From NCBI RefSeq assembly GCF_036588685.1, contig NC_086375.1, positions 52,894,955 through 52,958,954 of the forward strand: a stretch of 64,000 nucleotides of DNA, in the 5' to 3' direction. Positions 13,054 through 26,365 of this stretch are shown here, piece after piece. Under the pieces are notes generated by a model. The model was not told where the DNA came from and did no database searches. It saw only the letters and a list, made by a program, of their open reading frames with translations. Numbering within the stretch: position 1 is the stretch's first letter; the number at the start of each line of letters is the position of its first letter. The translations under genes and the position numbers were made by a program. Source of the DNA: Mytilus trossulus. Taxonomy: Eukaryota > Mollusca > Bivalvia > Mytilida > Mytilidae.

Positions 13054-14182
13054 GATTTTTTTTCTCATCTTAGACATTTCGGCAACAAATTATGTCAATC
13101 GGCAATCATCGGGTGACTCCCCTACTTTCCTTTTATCTTTCTTATATGAAGGTACGGAATCGCCCGAGGTGTGACGATTGAAATCATGTACATACAGATT
13201 TTTCTTTTTAACCATCATAGAAAAAAATAATAATTTACTCCTATTTCCTCACAGTACTTGATTCCAATGTCAACACTTTCTCCTAAAGAACTCCGGTAGA
13301 TTTGGAATAAAGTGGATTCATTCGTTGCTTTTAGTAAAATTTGGTTATATAGTCAATTTATCCAAATATCGACCCATCTGCTGTTGAAATAATACAAAGT
13401 TATGTTTTGAAGTTGAGATCATTCTTTCTACTGATTTTCATTGTACTTTTTCTATTTGTTCGCCACTGAAATTTAAAACAAGGACAGTTTAAAACAATAA
13501 TTTGACCCTGCCAAATTTTCTTGGACCTTTCAAAAGAAATGAAACTCGTCTTTTGATAAATTGGAAAGGATGGTTTTTTTTCTTCTGAGGACTTTGGGGT
13601 TGATTGCAGATTTTTGATAGCCTTTGTTAGATTTTTCACTAATGTTTTAGACGTGAGGCGGTATAAAGCTTGACATTGCATAAACAATTGTTTATTGTTG
13701 AAGACCGTATATTGAACTCTAGATATAAAAATATAGAGATGTTGTATGATTGCCAAAGAGATAGCTATCCACCACAGACCAAACAATTAAACGAGGATGT
13801 AAACAACTTGAGGGCACTGTACAGATTCTAACAACGAATAATGTCGTATACAGAAAGCTCTAAAAGATGTTAATCTGTGTGTTTTTCAGATCGCTACCTC
13901 AAAAACGTTCACCCAAATCTCCTTTTATTCATAAGTATTGCTATATGAAGTCGGATTCTATGCTAGATTACAGCGTCAGGATAAGAAAGCCGTTGGAACC
14001 CTTTTTAGTTGTACGATCTCATTCGGGTTCTTGATATATCCTTAAAGGTCGACACCACTGTAAATGAGCAATAAAGCAAAACATCTTCATCTGATTAAAA
14101 CTGTCAAATTCCAAAAATGCTGTTATACTTCAAAGAAAAATCGTTTAAAACGGTTTTATGGCTAACAAAATGTTTTGATTGT

Positions 14183-14278
14183 CCGTTTGTTTCACCAGGC
14201 CATTGGCCGTTTGTTTCACCAGACCATTGACCGTTTGTTTCACCAGGCCATTGACCGTTTGTTTCAACAGGCCATTGA
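14183..14278. repeat. 24-bp minisatellite, 4 copies
   Basis: Four units of the form ccgtttgtttcaccaggcca+ttgR with 1-2 changes each. Located in the copy A 3' flank. It keeps both strands open and so generates spurious frames. Confidence 0.85.
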
Positions 14279-15521
14279 CATCACATTTAAAATCATACAT
14301 GAAACCAAATGCTTTCCTGATCGGACATTGATGTTTGTCTTGTCCTTCGAAAATTATGGCATTGGCAAAAACGATTACCTTCTGCTTATTTATTGGACAC
14401 AAAAATTGTACAAAATTATATATTGGTGAATTTGTCAAGTACACATCTTAATCTTTTTCAAAAATATTCAACACCATTTGAAGAAGTACATGTCCATTAC
14501 TGTGGTTATGTTGGCCTCATAAGTGTGAATTATAGATGCTATTTCTCTAAAACAAAACAAAATAGAAATTCCTATCTAAACCACGTTTCCGCAGAAGTAT
14601 TGAAATAATTGACTTTTCCGTACGATTAATAGCTTATTTTCATCACTTTCGAAGATACAATTGTATTGTAATTCACCACTGAGAAGATTATATGTCTGGT
14701 TTTAGGAATCACAAATATAAAAAAAAAGAAATAAAATGTGAAAACGTAAAATCGATGAATATATTTCCATCAAACAATGCCAAACCAGTGGCCATAGTAG
14801 CAGGATGTATCCTAGGAATTATATAATACTGGAAAGAATTGAAACCTGCAATTTGCCTTTTATTCTTTTTTTAAAACTTCAGAATACCAAGAATACTGCT
14901 ATACTTGAGTTTCCATTCCATGACACCATATTTTTGTTCCCTTTTTAACACATTAGACAATTATATTATTTTCTTGTTAATTCGACCTGTTGTTACTGTT
15001 TATAATGCTTTTTTGTCATTTATATTGTATTGTATTTATATGGATCTTGGCTGTATACCAGCTTTGATTATTTGTAATATCTTCAATTTTTCACTTATTC
15101 TTACAACATTTGTATAAACTTCAAGATTATAAAAAAACGGTTTTTTTCTAAAGTGAACATTGATTGGTTAAATATTTCTCAGTGTGTTTGAATTTGTTTG
15201 TTAGCCTTTTGGTCATGAATGTTTGTCTCTAATATTTAATTAACTGTGCATTTGTATTCAGATATCGCAGATCAAATTTATTCGTTCATTGTGTAATCAT
15301 ACGTTTTTTGATTGAGTTAAGTCTGCCAATTGATATTTTATCGTATGTTTTTATATGTTGTGATGTTATGCTATTGTTTCAGAAAAAGGGAGAAGGTTTG
15401 GGCCCATTAAAACGTTTAATCCCGCTGCAAATGTTTGCACCTGTCCTAAGTCAGGAATCTGATGTACAGTAGTTGTCGTTTGTTTATGTAATATATACGT
15501 GTTTCTCGTTTCTCGTTTTGT

Positions 15522-15722
15522 TTATATAGATTAGACCGTTGGTTTTCCCGTTTGAATGGTTTTACACTAGTAATTTTGGGGCCCTTTATAGCTTGTTGTT
15601 CGGTGTGAGCCAAGGCTCCGTGTTGAAGGCCGTACTTTAACCTATAATGGTTTAATTTTTAAATTGTTATTTGGATGGAGAGTTGTCTCATTGGCACTCA
15701 CACCACATCTTCCTATATCTAA
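15522..15722 (+). repeat. Dispersed repeat family 2
   Basis: gattagaccgttggttttcc, gtgagccaaggctccgtgtt, gagttgtctcattggcactc, cttcctatatc. Complementary copy of 59985-60190. Confidence 0.7.
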
Positions 15723-16439
15723 TTATAAACTGCATGACTTCGTCGGTTTCCGTTGAAATGTGTTGGTTTGTATCTCATTCCAATACTTACAATCTAATAC
15801 ACAGCTACATTTTTTCAAGTATGTAAACAGAAGAGAGGCTTATTGAAGAACAATTAATGTATTCGTTATCGTAAATAGTATTTTTTTGTGTTAAACCACC
15901 ATTGATTTTCTCCTATTAGTCTTTGATTAATTGGCACTTTTAAAAAAATGTACAGTATTTACCTTTATTTCAACCAAAGAAATACTTTACATGTATAAAG
16001 TTTAATCCTTTCTAGTGCTACAGTGAAAATTTCACGCTACATTTCATTGCACATAAAAAAAATAACAATCACAGGAAGAAAACAACCCAAGTTTTACACG
16101 GTTATTTACTGGTTACCTGCTTTGGTAACCTTAACTTTATAAAATATTCTATAAGACCATCCATCAAATCAAAAGGGAATGATGCTTTCAGACACTTAAC
16201 ATATATGTTTATGACTCAATTTAAGTGCATTGAAATGTAGGGTTAATTTTTTTCAACTGCCAAATTTAAAGGAATATTTTTTTTAAGACCTACTTTCGTA
16301 TACAACCGGATATGACGTACCATGATTTGGTGGTATTACACATACAGTTTACATTTTTACCGTAAACAGATATGTAGGTTCTAAATTTGTCTTCTATACG
16401 CTCTGGGCATCTGGTTTAACATACTTTTTACTTTTAGAT

Positions 16440-16574
16440 TTTACAAAACGAAGGTTTCGGTTGATCTTGGGGCTTTACAAAACTAAGGTTTTGGTTGATC
16501 ATGGGGCTTTACAAAACGAAGGTTTCGGTTGATCTTGGGGCTTTACAAAACGAAGGTTTCGGTTGATCTTTGGG
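16440..16574. repeat. 34-bp minisatellite, 4 copies
   Basis: Units contain ctttacaaaacgaaggtttc and ggttgatcttgggg, one with changes (actaaggttttgg). Intergenic between A and B. Confidence 0.85.
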
Positions 16575-17317
16575 CTATTTTCTTTGCATTTAATTTTGAA
16601 TTGTGTAATATTTATTAACAGATAGCTACTCACAAGACTTATATATTATAATTGTTTTAATTCTCCGTTGATAGAATAAGATTTTTTTCTTGAAACTAAG
16701 TATCCAACTTCCTCTGGCAAATATAAACTTCGTTTTTCGATAAAAGCGCTGAGAACAAACCAAATATTTAAAGTATTTTTTAAGCTAGACTTCTTCTATT
16801 TTTTTCTCTTCATTGCGGTGTTGGTTTTTTTTTCCCTTTCAGATGCTTCATTGCTTTTACTTCTAATGGCTCTTGAACTTTAACACCAGGGAACATATAA
16901 AAAATGATTTACAGTACTTCCAGTCATACGAAAGTACTACAGGTACTAATTTTATAATACAATTTGGCTTTTAAATAGGCAAATATATGTTTGCACTAGA
17001 AGAGTGATGTTTTCTTTATGCGCCTGACCAAAGTTAGCAGCCAATTATCCATGGGTTGTCGACGGTTGCTGTGTGTTGTATTTTGTTTTTTTCCCTAATT
17101 GTTATGTCATCAATCTGGGTTGAATTGTTTCACATTTTGTCATATTGGTTACCTTAATATATTACTATAGGATATTTGTTTTGCTCATTGTTAATTGGTG
17201 TTCATTTTCACGTCATTTGGAGTTTTGTTCCATTTCAAAGTCTCTGTCATACCACATCTTATCTTTACAATTATAGTCAGGTTAATTAATTAAAAAATAT
17301 GATACTTTAAATCAAAC

Positions 17318-17400
17318 AATAGATATAGGAAGAAGTGGCGTGAGTGCCAATGAGACAACTCTCCATCCAAATAACAATTTCTAATAGTCGTTCATTTCGT
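17318..17400 (-). repeat. Dispersed repeat family 2, fragment
   Basis: agatataggaagaagtggcg then gtgccaatgagacaactctc and catccaaataacaatt. Confidence 0.65.
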
Positions 17401-18694
17401 CTTATTCTTTAAATGGAAAGTTCCATTAACTATATTAATATCAGGGTAAACATAGGACTTCAAGCATTGTAAACATAAGAGTAGACAAGTCTTGTATTAT
17501 AAACATCTACTAGAACACAAAGCACGTCAAAATGAGGAATTGAATGAATCTTGCCTCGAATTTGTTTAATTTCTCGTTAAATTGTACACCTTTGTACGGA
17601 CAGAAAGGTACGGAAAGAAAGATATTAACATGGAGATTACAAGACTGGTCACTTTGAGCAACTCAATGTTTGTTTTTATGTGCTTTGAATGAAAGAAAAG
17701 ATGGATGTTAACCTGGAAAGACCAGGTTTTATCTTTATATAGGACCCGGTTTTGTTTGTTTTGAATCCACAAACTTATGAAAAGCAACGATAACACGGAT
17801 CTCAGTATTGTCCGTTGAAAGAAGCTCAATATATACATGATATACGAGCTTATTCGTGAAAATACATCTTCGTTTGCAACTGCTTTATACAAAGCAATGA
17901 TTAGTTTGGATTCCATTGCTGTTTTGTACAAATAAATCGTGAAAGAAAATCCGCTCATGCAGCTTGGCTCCTGGATTCGACTTGTATATTGACAATTATA
18001 AACTTATCTTAATTAGTTGTATTGAAAAATTAGTTACATTGACAGTACGATGTTTACAATAAATGCATGACTTCCTTTTCAGGCATTTCATTTACGGATT
18101 GATTTTAACCATGTCAGAACTTATTTTTTAACGTATAATTTGCGAAAAATAAAAAAAATGCATTATAGACATAAGAGACACAATAGTACATAAAAAATGC
18201 AGAAATTGTTTATGTTTCCTGATTGTGAGTATGAATGTGAATCATGTTATAATTTAGTGAGGACTTATCTTTTTTTTTATTAACAGTTTAAATCAATAAA
18301 TACATTTGAGTTACAACTAATGTTATTCACAGACAATATTTTGGTCTGGCTTTTAAATTAAATACTATTTTATTATGTCGAGAATATTCAAATAATATAA
18401 CTTTAAAAGTTTAGAATTTTCCTGTTTTATTTAATTTTATCGGATTATTGGAAATATCTATTTTATCAAAACCGCTGGTCCAGTTATTAGGTATTTTGAA
18501 AGCTAAAGATTAAGAATGTTTTTGTTTATTTCAAACCTTTTTTTTCTTAATTCGCATTTCTTTGATATTGTTTATTTTTTAAGCAATTTGAAGTGATTTA
18601 TATTTTTTCATAATAAAACTAAAGGTATCAATTTTACTGCACAAGTAAATTTAAACTTTTTGTATTCTTTTGTTTGTTTCACAATTCAACTTTT

Positions 18695-19100
18695 ATATAT
18701 AAAAATGAAGATGTGGTATGATTGCCTATAAAACAACTTTCCACAAGAGACCAAAATGTCACCATATGGCCTTCAACAATGAGCAAAGCCGCATAGTCAG
18801 ATATTAAAGGCCCTGAAATGAAAATGTAAAACAATTTAAACGAGAAAACTAACGGCCTTATTTATATATAAAAAAGAATATGTAACACATAAACAAACGA
18901 CAACAAATAAATTACAGGCTCCTGCCTTGAGACAGGCACATACATCCATAATGTGGCGGGCTTAAACATGTGAGCGGGTTCCCAACCCTCCCCATAACCT
19001 TGGGCAGTTGTATATCAGTACAGCATATTTTAGTCAGTTTCAATTATTATGTGATAAAGCCTTTCAACCTCAGAAATGTGTTTTGGTGCAGTTGTAACTA
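18695..19100. repeat. Dispersed repeat family 3
   Basis: gaagatgtggtatgattgcc, caaaatgtcaccatatggcc, ttcaacaatgagcaaagccg, gagacaggcacatacatcca, atgtggcgggcttaaacatg. Related copy at 44405-44830; the leading part also at 13735-13830 and 43010-43110. Confidence 0.6.
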
Positions 19101-19107
19101 ATTCATT

Positions 19108-20750
19108 AAAACTAACATTGAGAAAGGAATAGGGAATGTGTCAAAGCGACAACTACCCGACTATAGAGCGAACAACAGCCGAAGTCAACCAATGGGTCTT
19201 TAATGTATCGAGAAACTACCGCACCCACAGGCGTCCTTCAGCTGGCCCCTTCAAAAATATGTATACTAGTTCAGTGATAATGGACGTCATACTAAACTCC
19301 GAATATACACAAGAAACTAAAATTAAAAATCATACAAGACTAACGAAGACCAGAGGCTTCTGACTTGGGAAAGGTGCAAAATTGCGGCGGGGTTAAACAT
19401 GTTTATGAGATTTCAACCCTCCCCCTATACCTCTAGCCAATGTAGAAAGTAAACGCTTAACAATACACACACTAAAATTCAGTTCAAAAGAAGTCCGGTT
19501 CCGATGTCAGAAGATGTAATAAAAGAAAATAAACAAAATGACAATAATACATAAAAAAAAACCAGATTACTAGCAGTTAACTAACATGTCAGTTCTAGAC
19601 CTCAACTGAACTGATTGAAAGATTATGTCTTCATCATACGAATATCAGGGACAATCTCTCCCGTTAGGGGTTTAAAATCATACTAACATGAAATATATAA
19701 GAAGAACATATTCCATGTCATGCCAACAACTGTTTTTATAAATAAATGTGTTTAGGTCCGATGCAAAGACCCTATAAGTGAATCAATATTGAATCCAAAA
19801 TATGCAATCTTTAATGACTTGACAACAGGATCGTAACTATGTCCCTTCTTGATAAGTCTTAAAGGTTTTGTAAGCTTTTGAGGAGAATACTGACATTTTT
19901 GTGCTTTGTAAAGAATATTACCATAAAAGATTGGATGTGAAATACCTGAACGTATAAGATGTATGTATGTTGAGTTATATTTACGAACTATTTCCTTATA
20001 CCGATGATAAAATTTAGTAAATAATTTGATCGAAAACCCTGGTGTTATAATTTTTCAATAATACATAAATTTCTCTCGCTAAAATCTAATACATTGTTAC
20101 ATACACAAGCGAATCGTACAAGTTGAGATATATAAACACCATCAAAAGATGACAAGGGAACGTCACAATCTAAAAATTAATAATTAACGATAGTAAATGA
20201 AAAATCATCTCCTTTATCATAATTTTTGTATTAAGCTTCCCGTTAATGATGTAGATATCAAGATCGAGGAATGTGCAGTGATTATTGTTAGAATTAGCTT
20301 TATTTAGAGTAAGTTCAACAGAGTAAATTTCTTAAGTATACACACTGAAGTCGACATTATTGAGAGCCAATACATCATCCAAATATCTAAGAGTATTGTT
20401 ATGTGTTTTATATCAATTGATGTTTCCATGGGTCTTGCTAATTTTAGTCATAAATTGTAACTCATAACAATGCAAAAACAGGTCCGCAATAGGTGATGCA
20501 CAGTTAGTCTCCATTGAAATTCCAATAACTTGACGATATATGGAATCTCCAAAGCGACCAAAATGTTATCAAGTAAAAATTCAAGGGCAGATATAGTATC
20601 AAAGCATGTCCAATTGACATAGTCATTTTGTTTATTGCTTCTAAAAAATGATCTTAAAGATATTTTAAATGCCCAGTTAATAAGGGTTGTTAATGTTTAC
20701 TTAATAAGAAAATAAGTGGTTAAACTCTTTGTTTTGAACTGTAATTAGTC
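19108..20750 (-). mobile_element. PLE remnant with reverse-transcriptase core
   Basis: Minus-strand translation shows RQVIGISMETNCASPIADLF with CYELQFMTKI (family consensus IPMGTNCAPLLADLFLYCYE), a YINDVLALNN box, LDLDIYIINGKLNTK, DGVYISQLVRFACVCNNVL and ERNLCIIEKL. Multiple stops. The right part corresponds to the RT core and the left part (19108-19740) to the 3' terminal region that recurs as truncated copies at 12090, 22745 and 32475. Confidence 0.78.
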
Positions 20751-22267
20751 CTGAACAATAAGATAATCCCTTACTAAGAACATGATATACATGCATTTTC
20801 ACAATTAACACTGGTATTAAAGAGATAATAGTAACTGCAATTACGATTATCCCAATATGGCGACAGCAGATATAGGTAAAATCTTTACAGTCAAATTACT
20901 TAAATGTAGCATGTTTTTGTTAATAGTTACTCAGCTGCAAGGTTTTTCTATACCATTACATCATATTTGAATCGTAGCCGTGCACTGGAATCGTCTAAGC
21001 GCTTTGAAAATTGCCGTTGAAAAATTCGGGATGATAATCGTAACTCTATTGTATTTTACTTGTTTGATAATCGTAATTTCTTTATCGGATAATAGTAACA
21101 GAAATATTAAATGTGTATTAAAATGCAAATGTACAGTTAATTGATGACATTAACGGAAAATAAGAATAAATGAAGAAACTTACAGGTTAACATTTAAGAC
21201 AAATTTACTTACATATCTCTCGATTTATTGGCGGTCTTTTTTACAAAACCGTGATTTCTTGTCCAAGCCACTTTTTAAAAAAAAATGTTTTTGATATTTA
21301 CAAGTAATTTTTGTGCAGTCAGTACATGGAATTAGATTTAACATTTTTTAAGCAAAGAAACATACTTTTTTTAGAGTATATAAATATAAACATAAGGGTC
21401 TTACAAAAGAAATGATGTTTTAATAACGGCATTTTAATTGTTGCCAAAAAAGAGCACATCAAATGGACCAGAGTGATATCGTATTTTTGTTAACGTCCAC
21501 GTCGAAACGGTTCAAATCTCCTTCAGTATCTGGTTTTAAAATTATGAAAAAAAATCAGTGTACAGCTTAATACGTGTTTTGATGAATATAATCATTCTTG
21601 TTACTATTGCAATATGGAGATTGTGGGGAAAAACATGAAAATATGTCCACTACAAAACGGTCACCTACGAAACAAGTATTGGAGATTTTTATTTTTTTCA
21701 ATTCTATTCGTGCAAAACAAAGAGCAAGGGTAAGTTTCATGTAATTTTCAGTATGTTATCAACATAGTATAGGGTTGATGTCAACTACGAAACTGTTCGT
21801 CCACTACGATCCAAACGGGTTTGTCCACTCGACACTCATGAAAATGTCTACTGCGTAACATAAGTTGTATGTTCATATGTGAAGTACTGTCTAATATTTA
21901 TCGATAAAAAATGATTCTCACATTCAGAAAAAAATGAGATCTTTCTAGTTTATAAAATAAAACAAAATAGAATGTCTATAGGAGACATTAAAATGCAATA
22001 AGATGTGCGTTTAAAAGCAGTTTCGTAGTGGACAAATGTCCCCTGCATGCGAAACAGTACATACATTATGAAAATGATATCATTTTAACGAGTATTTAAG
22101 ATTGCACTTTTTTTTTACAAACAGGTCTATAATAGAGGTATTCAAAATAACTCTAGAAATAAAAATTTCGACAAGTTGATTTTTTCATTTTTTAAGTCTG
22201 AAATTCACACTTTTATTGAAAAATGCCCTTATAACAGACAACAATATGCATTACCTTTTAATGTATA

Positions 22268-22378
22268 CATGTTGAAGGCCGTACATTGACCTATAATGGT
22301 TAACTTTTTTTTGAAATTGTTATTTGGATGGAGAGTTGTCTCATTGGCACTCGCACCGCCTCTTCCTATATCTATGTA
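22268..22378 (+). repeat. Dispersed repeat family 2, fragment nested in long-TIR element
   Basis: gttgaaggccgtacattgac, tatttggatggagagttgtc, tcattggcactcgcaccgcc. Confidence 0.65.
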
Positions 22379-22744
22379 CCTGTTCAATATATTGACAATG
22401 AAGCAGCTGTCGGGTCAGGTATTGTGGTAAGTAGATATTCTAAGTGTTTTCAAAGTTTCAATGTTATGTGCGCGTTTAAGGTGATTTTTGGGGGAGAAAA
22501 TGGAGGGGGATTAGCAATATCCAATAAATGTATCCCAAAAGTGCAAAACTGTTGTTCTTAATTTCTCGTCAATCTGTCTCTGGCGAATACTAAACGTCTT
22601 TCCTACTTCATTATGGCATAACGGGTATGGACTAGAGATGAACCAGCAGTCGCTTCCCAGGGGAAGAAATATCACACATAGCCACCTGCTTTAAATGATT
22701 TAAAACAATAATTACTATGTTTTTATTCAGGATAAATCAATGTT

Positions 22745-22895
22745 CTTTAACAGTCTTAGGGCCAGCTGAAGGACGCCTTCGGTTGCGGGAATTTCTCGCG
22801 ACATTGAAGACCTGTTGGTGACCTTCTGTTGTTGTTTTTTCTATGGTAGGGTTGTTGTCTCTGTGATACATTCCCCATTTCCATTCTCAATTTTA
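22745..22895 (+). mobile_element. Truncated PLE terminal fragment, nested in the long-TIR element
   Basis: Reverse orientation relative to 19108: gggccagctgaaggacgcct and tgttggtgaccttctgttgt, ending ccatttccattctcaatttt. Nested inside the element at 20809-23537. Confidence 0.65.
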
Positions 22896-24139
22896 TTAAT
22901 CACAAATCTGATGTAGGGTGACACATGCGTTTCCCCTGACAAGTATTGCCATATATCATAACTTCCTTTAAAATTGCCTCTTCGCTCATTCCCATATTTT
23001 GTGACATTCCTAGTTCTTGGGAGTTTTGTGTATTTTAACATAGTTCGTGTTTTTCCCATATCCAAATTTCTTGATGCTTGTTCACCCTTCAAATTTATGT
23101 AGCTGTTTTCATTAGAACCATTAATAATATATGCACAAAAAGATTTGTCATAAGAAGTTGAAACGTGATTAATTCATCTCCATAATTTCATTATGTGCTA
23201 TCAGATATACGTTTTTAGTGTCAATATCAATAAAACACTATCCAGTTACGATTATTTTCTCATTTTTTAATACCCATAATTACGATTATCTTTTGTTCCG
23301 AGTTACGATTATCATCCCGAATTTTTCAACGGCAATTTTCAAAGCGCTGAGACAATTCCAGTGCACCGTTACGATTCTAATATGATGTAATGGTATAGAA
23401 AAACCTTGCAGCTGAGTAACTAGTGACAAAAACATGCTACATTTGAATAAAATGACTGTTAAGATTTTACTTATATCTGCCGTCGCCTTATTGGGATAAT
23501 CGTAATTGCAGTTACTATTATCTCTTTAATACCAGTGATTAAGAAACACCAAAACCTACAATTGCTTTGGTCGAGAGCACTTTGCTATATTCTTATGTTT
23601 AAAATTTGACGTGCAGTGATGCTTGAACAGTGTAAATGACATTATCAAAGTTTAAAGACACTGTGTTGAAACATCAATTGGCTATTTTTTTCTATACTTA
23701 ATTGACTGTTTTATTTATTGGTTTTGATAAGATAACAGTGCTTCGCAACCTTGGAAATAAATTTCAATACTAAATTTCACTTCGCAGATGCTCTCCTCGT
23801 GTGGATTATTTATTAGAACGTGATAGCTGTACATTATAGCTCTAGAACTGTTTTACTGCTACTTGCCTTGATTTTACCTTTTCACGTTTTTCTTATGAAT
23901 TTGTTACGATAACGTTTGATGGTGGAATGTACCGATATCTTTTATTTCCAATTTTGAAGGGTTTTTTCAAGTAATCAAACGGAAAAAGTAAAAATATAAA
24001 AATAGGATTGTATTTTTGAAAGAAAAATATATAATGTTGATAAATGTATTGTTTTATCGATAAGTCATTTATAGTTCAGAAAAAAAACCAATGAATACAG
24101 AATATAAAAAAATTTCATACAGATCAAACAGCGAACAAC

Positions 24140-24292
24140 ATGAACAGATATCTGTTTTGTCTTTTGATTATTCTATCTGTAAATAAGTTTGTTTTTTCAA
24201 CACCTACAGGAAAGAAACAATTATTTTGCGTATTCACCTCTGTTACTTTTAGAAATAAAATAAAAATTCAAGGAAATATAGGCAAGTGTTGA
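24140..24292 (+). pseudogene. Duplicated copy B signal exon with destroyed splice donor
   Basis: Near-copy of the exon at 29275-29344: ATG at 24140, 70 nt of coding sequence beginning MNRYLFCLLIILSV and ending FSTPT, and the same upstream sequence (aacagcgaacaacatg). At the donor, the sequence is acag|gaaaga where copy B has agag|gtaaga, so the GT is GA. Without splicing the frame reads on about 27 codons to TGA. No catalytic exon follows before copy B's own first exon. It is probably a dead first exon left by a segmental duplication. Confidence 0.7.
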
Positions 24293-24618
24293 TGATATAT
24301 TTTTGGATAGAACTATTTTTAGCAGATTTAAGAATAGATGATACAAAAAGTAAAATCACAAAAATACTGAACTGCAAGGAAAATTCAAAACAGAAAGTCC
24401 TTCATCAAATGGCAAATTCTAAAGCCCAAACTCATCAAACGAATGGATAACAACTGTCGTATTCCTGACTTGAAACAGGCTTTTTATTATACATAATATA
24501 CTCTATGCTAAACTATTCTCATAATATCAGCTAACATTTTTATTTCAGCCCTGATAACAGGATTTTTCAAACGAATCGATGATATCTAATGTTTATTTAG
24601 CGTGTGTTGTACGAATAT

Positions 24619-25099
24619 TGGGCCATTCCAGTTAATTTCTGACAGGTGGGGATGGATGGGGAGATTTTTGTTCATACCTATCAGAAAAAAACATCCTGAC
24701 AAACTACCTATCAGATCTATAAATTAAGACCTATCAGATGTAGAGTTTCTGTTCATGTTGGGTGGATGGGTTTTCATGGGAAAAATTGACCTATCAGAAT
24801 TTTTACTGCAAGGATTGTACCTATCAGAATTTTAAATCCAATACCAGGTAATGCATAATACGAAACTGTCTACCATTATCTACATTCCAAAGCACCCCTA
24901 AGATATGAAATAGGTATTTTTTGTAACCCCTAAGATGTAATTATTTTAAATTATTTACTGTTGCAAGACCTTCAGAAATAGTAAAAGTGTACCTGTCAGA
25001 TGAAAAAACCCAAAATTTCACCCCTATGATGCATAAATTTTACACCCCTCAGAAAGGACCATCCATCCCCCATTATCAGATATTAACTGGAATGGCCCA
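24619..25099. mobile_element. Short inverted-repeat element (481 bp) inserted in duplication unit 1
   Basis: Ends tgggccattccagttaat and attaactggaatggccca. The interior has repeated words acctatcaga/cctatcagat. Unit 2 is uninterrupted at the corresponding point near 30150. Non-autonomous, no ORF of note. Confidence 0.75.
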
Positions 25100-26189
25100 T
25101 TTTACTTTATATAAATATATATTGAAACTTAGATCGGAAGGAATAACACATTTGAATTCATCTTTTATAAAATGCATAATTTGAAATTTGAAATGTTAGC
25201 ATCAAAGTTACAATTATCCATTTGCCATCATGTCTGAAAAATTTGACTCGCTTAATATTTCTTTGATAGTGAATAGCTCTAATCGTGTATTCTCAAGAAT
25301 GTAATTATGTGTCACCCAAAATATCAGACGTATTCTTGCAAGATATGCATTTTTTCTTAACCCGTGTTTTTAGTTATGATGCATGAAATGTGTATGTTTT
25401 TATAATCGGGATTAAATGCAGAAGTTTTATAAAATCGTCGAACTTACTAATGATTTCATCAAATCCCTGGTTTCGACTAGAGACTTAACATTCCCTGAAA
25501 TGGTTATGAATCTATATACAGATTGAAATAATTAGTATTTTATTTAATTCAGGGAATTTGTAAAAAAAATGTTTTTTGGTGTAAAAGAACTCATTAAAAA
25601 AGACAAAAGCCTACAGAAGTAACACTGAACATTTTATATACAATAAATGCGCAGTGTTTACGTATTTTAGGGTAAATGAAAATGTAATACATGGAAACAG
25701 GGAAAATATGAAGAAATTGTAGAACATATTGCTAAATGCCAACATAAAAGACAAAACGAGCTCATATGACTTGATTGATTAAGGCCATTCCCTCTGTTGT
25801 AGTTAGTAAAGGCTTATCAGGACGAGATTTTAGTAATGTGTGGCGATTGGGAACTCTGAGCAGGAATATTCACTTGCTGGTTCACATGCCACGCTACCCA
25901 TGCACTGTATTCTGACTGGATATGTGAATATTAGGTTTGACTGTAGCAAAATAGTGCAATAATGTAATAACAGATGTCACACAAACATATTATGCAAAAT
26001 AAAATTTAAAAACATATTGATCTTTTTGGTGTTTAAACTGCAGTGCATACATACATTTGTACAAAGCATAGGTGAATAACATGACATGGCATTGTTATAA
26101 CATTGTAATTATGCTAATAATAGTTATAGTCATTTTATAAAATACACTGTTAGCAAAAGTTTAAAATTATTCTAAATAATAGGGATGTT

Positions 26190-26365
26190 CTGGTACACAA
26201 CAGAAAACCCTGGCCGTTTTTGGCACAACTTTTTTGAACTTTTGGTCCTCGATGCTGTTCAACTTTGTACTTGTTTCGGCTTTCAAACTTTTGTATCTGG
26301 GCGTCACTAGCAAGTCTTGTGTGGACAAAATGCACTTCTGGCGTATTTAAATTTTAAACGTGTTA
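26190..26365 (+). repeat. Dispersed mussel-type repeat (family 1), partial
   Basis: Contains ggcacaacttttttgaactt, tgctgttcaactttgtactt and gcgtcactagcaagtcttgt in family order. Confidence 0.65.

Larger units (their letters stand above)
3070..13800 (+). repeat. Tandem duplication unit carrying copy A
   Basis: Exons, introns and 3' flank are collinear with about 34380-43110. Past the stop codon, homology is still visible around 13700-13790 versus 42940-43060 (ttgaactctagatataaaa). Intron length differences are largely explained by insertions unique to one unit. Confidence 0.8.
12782..19107. other. Intergenic region downstream of copy A
   Basis: Holds the copy A 3' flank (homologous to the copy B flank to about 13800), two minisatellites and repeats of families 2 and 3. 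No exon with family similarity found; open frames are short and AT-driven. Confidence 0.5.
20809..23537. mobile_element. 2.7-kb element with long inverted repeats and ATTAA target duplication
   Basis: Left TIR cactggtattaaagagataa and its exact complement at the right end. Inverted homology runs about 250-300 bp inwards (gcagctgagtaac, aaaattgccgttgaaaaatt, gggatgataatcgtaac). ATTAA flanks both sides (20804-20808, 23538-23542). Interior holds several motifs of the form gtccactacgaaac in both orientations (21500-22050) and two nested repeats (22268-22378, 22745-22895). No transposase recognised. Confidence 0.78.

Noticed and set aside
14145-14444. Open frames on both strands with a repeated peptide
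   Set aside because: They are produced by the 24-bp minisatellite (24 is divisible by 3); no start context, splice structure or family match.
16440-16574. Regular direct repeats considered as a CRISPR-like array
   Set aside because: Contiguous minisatellite without unique spacers, in a eukaryotic genome.
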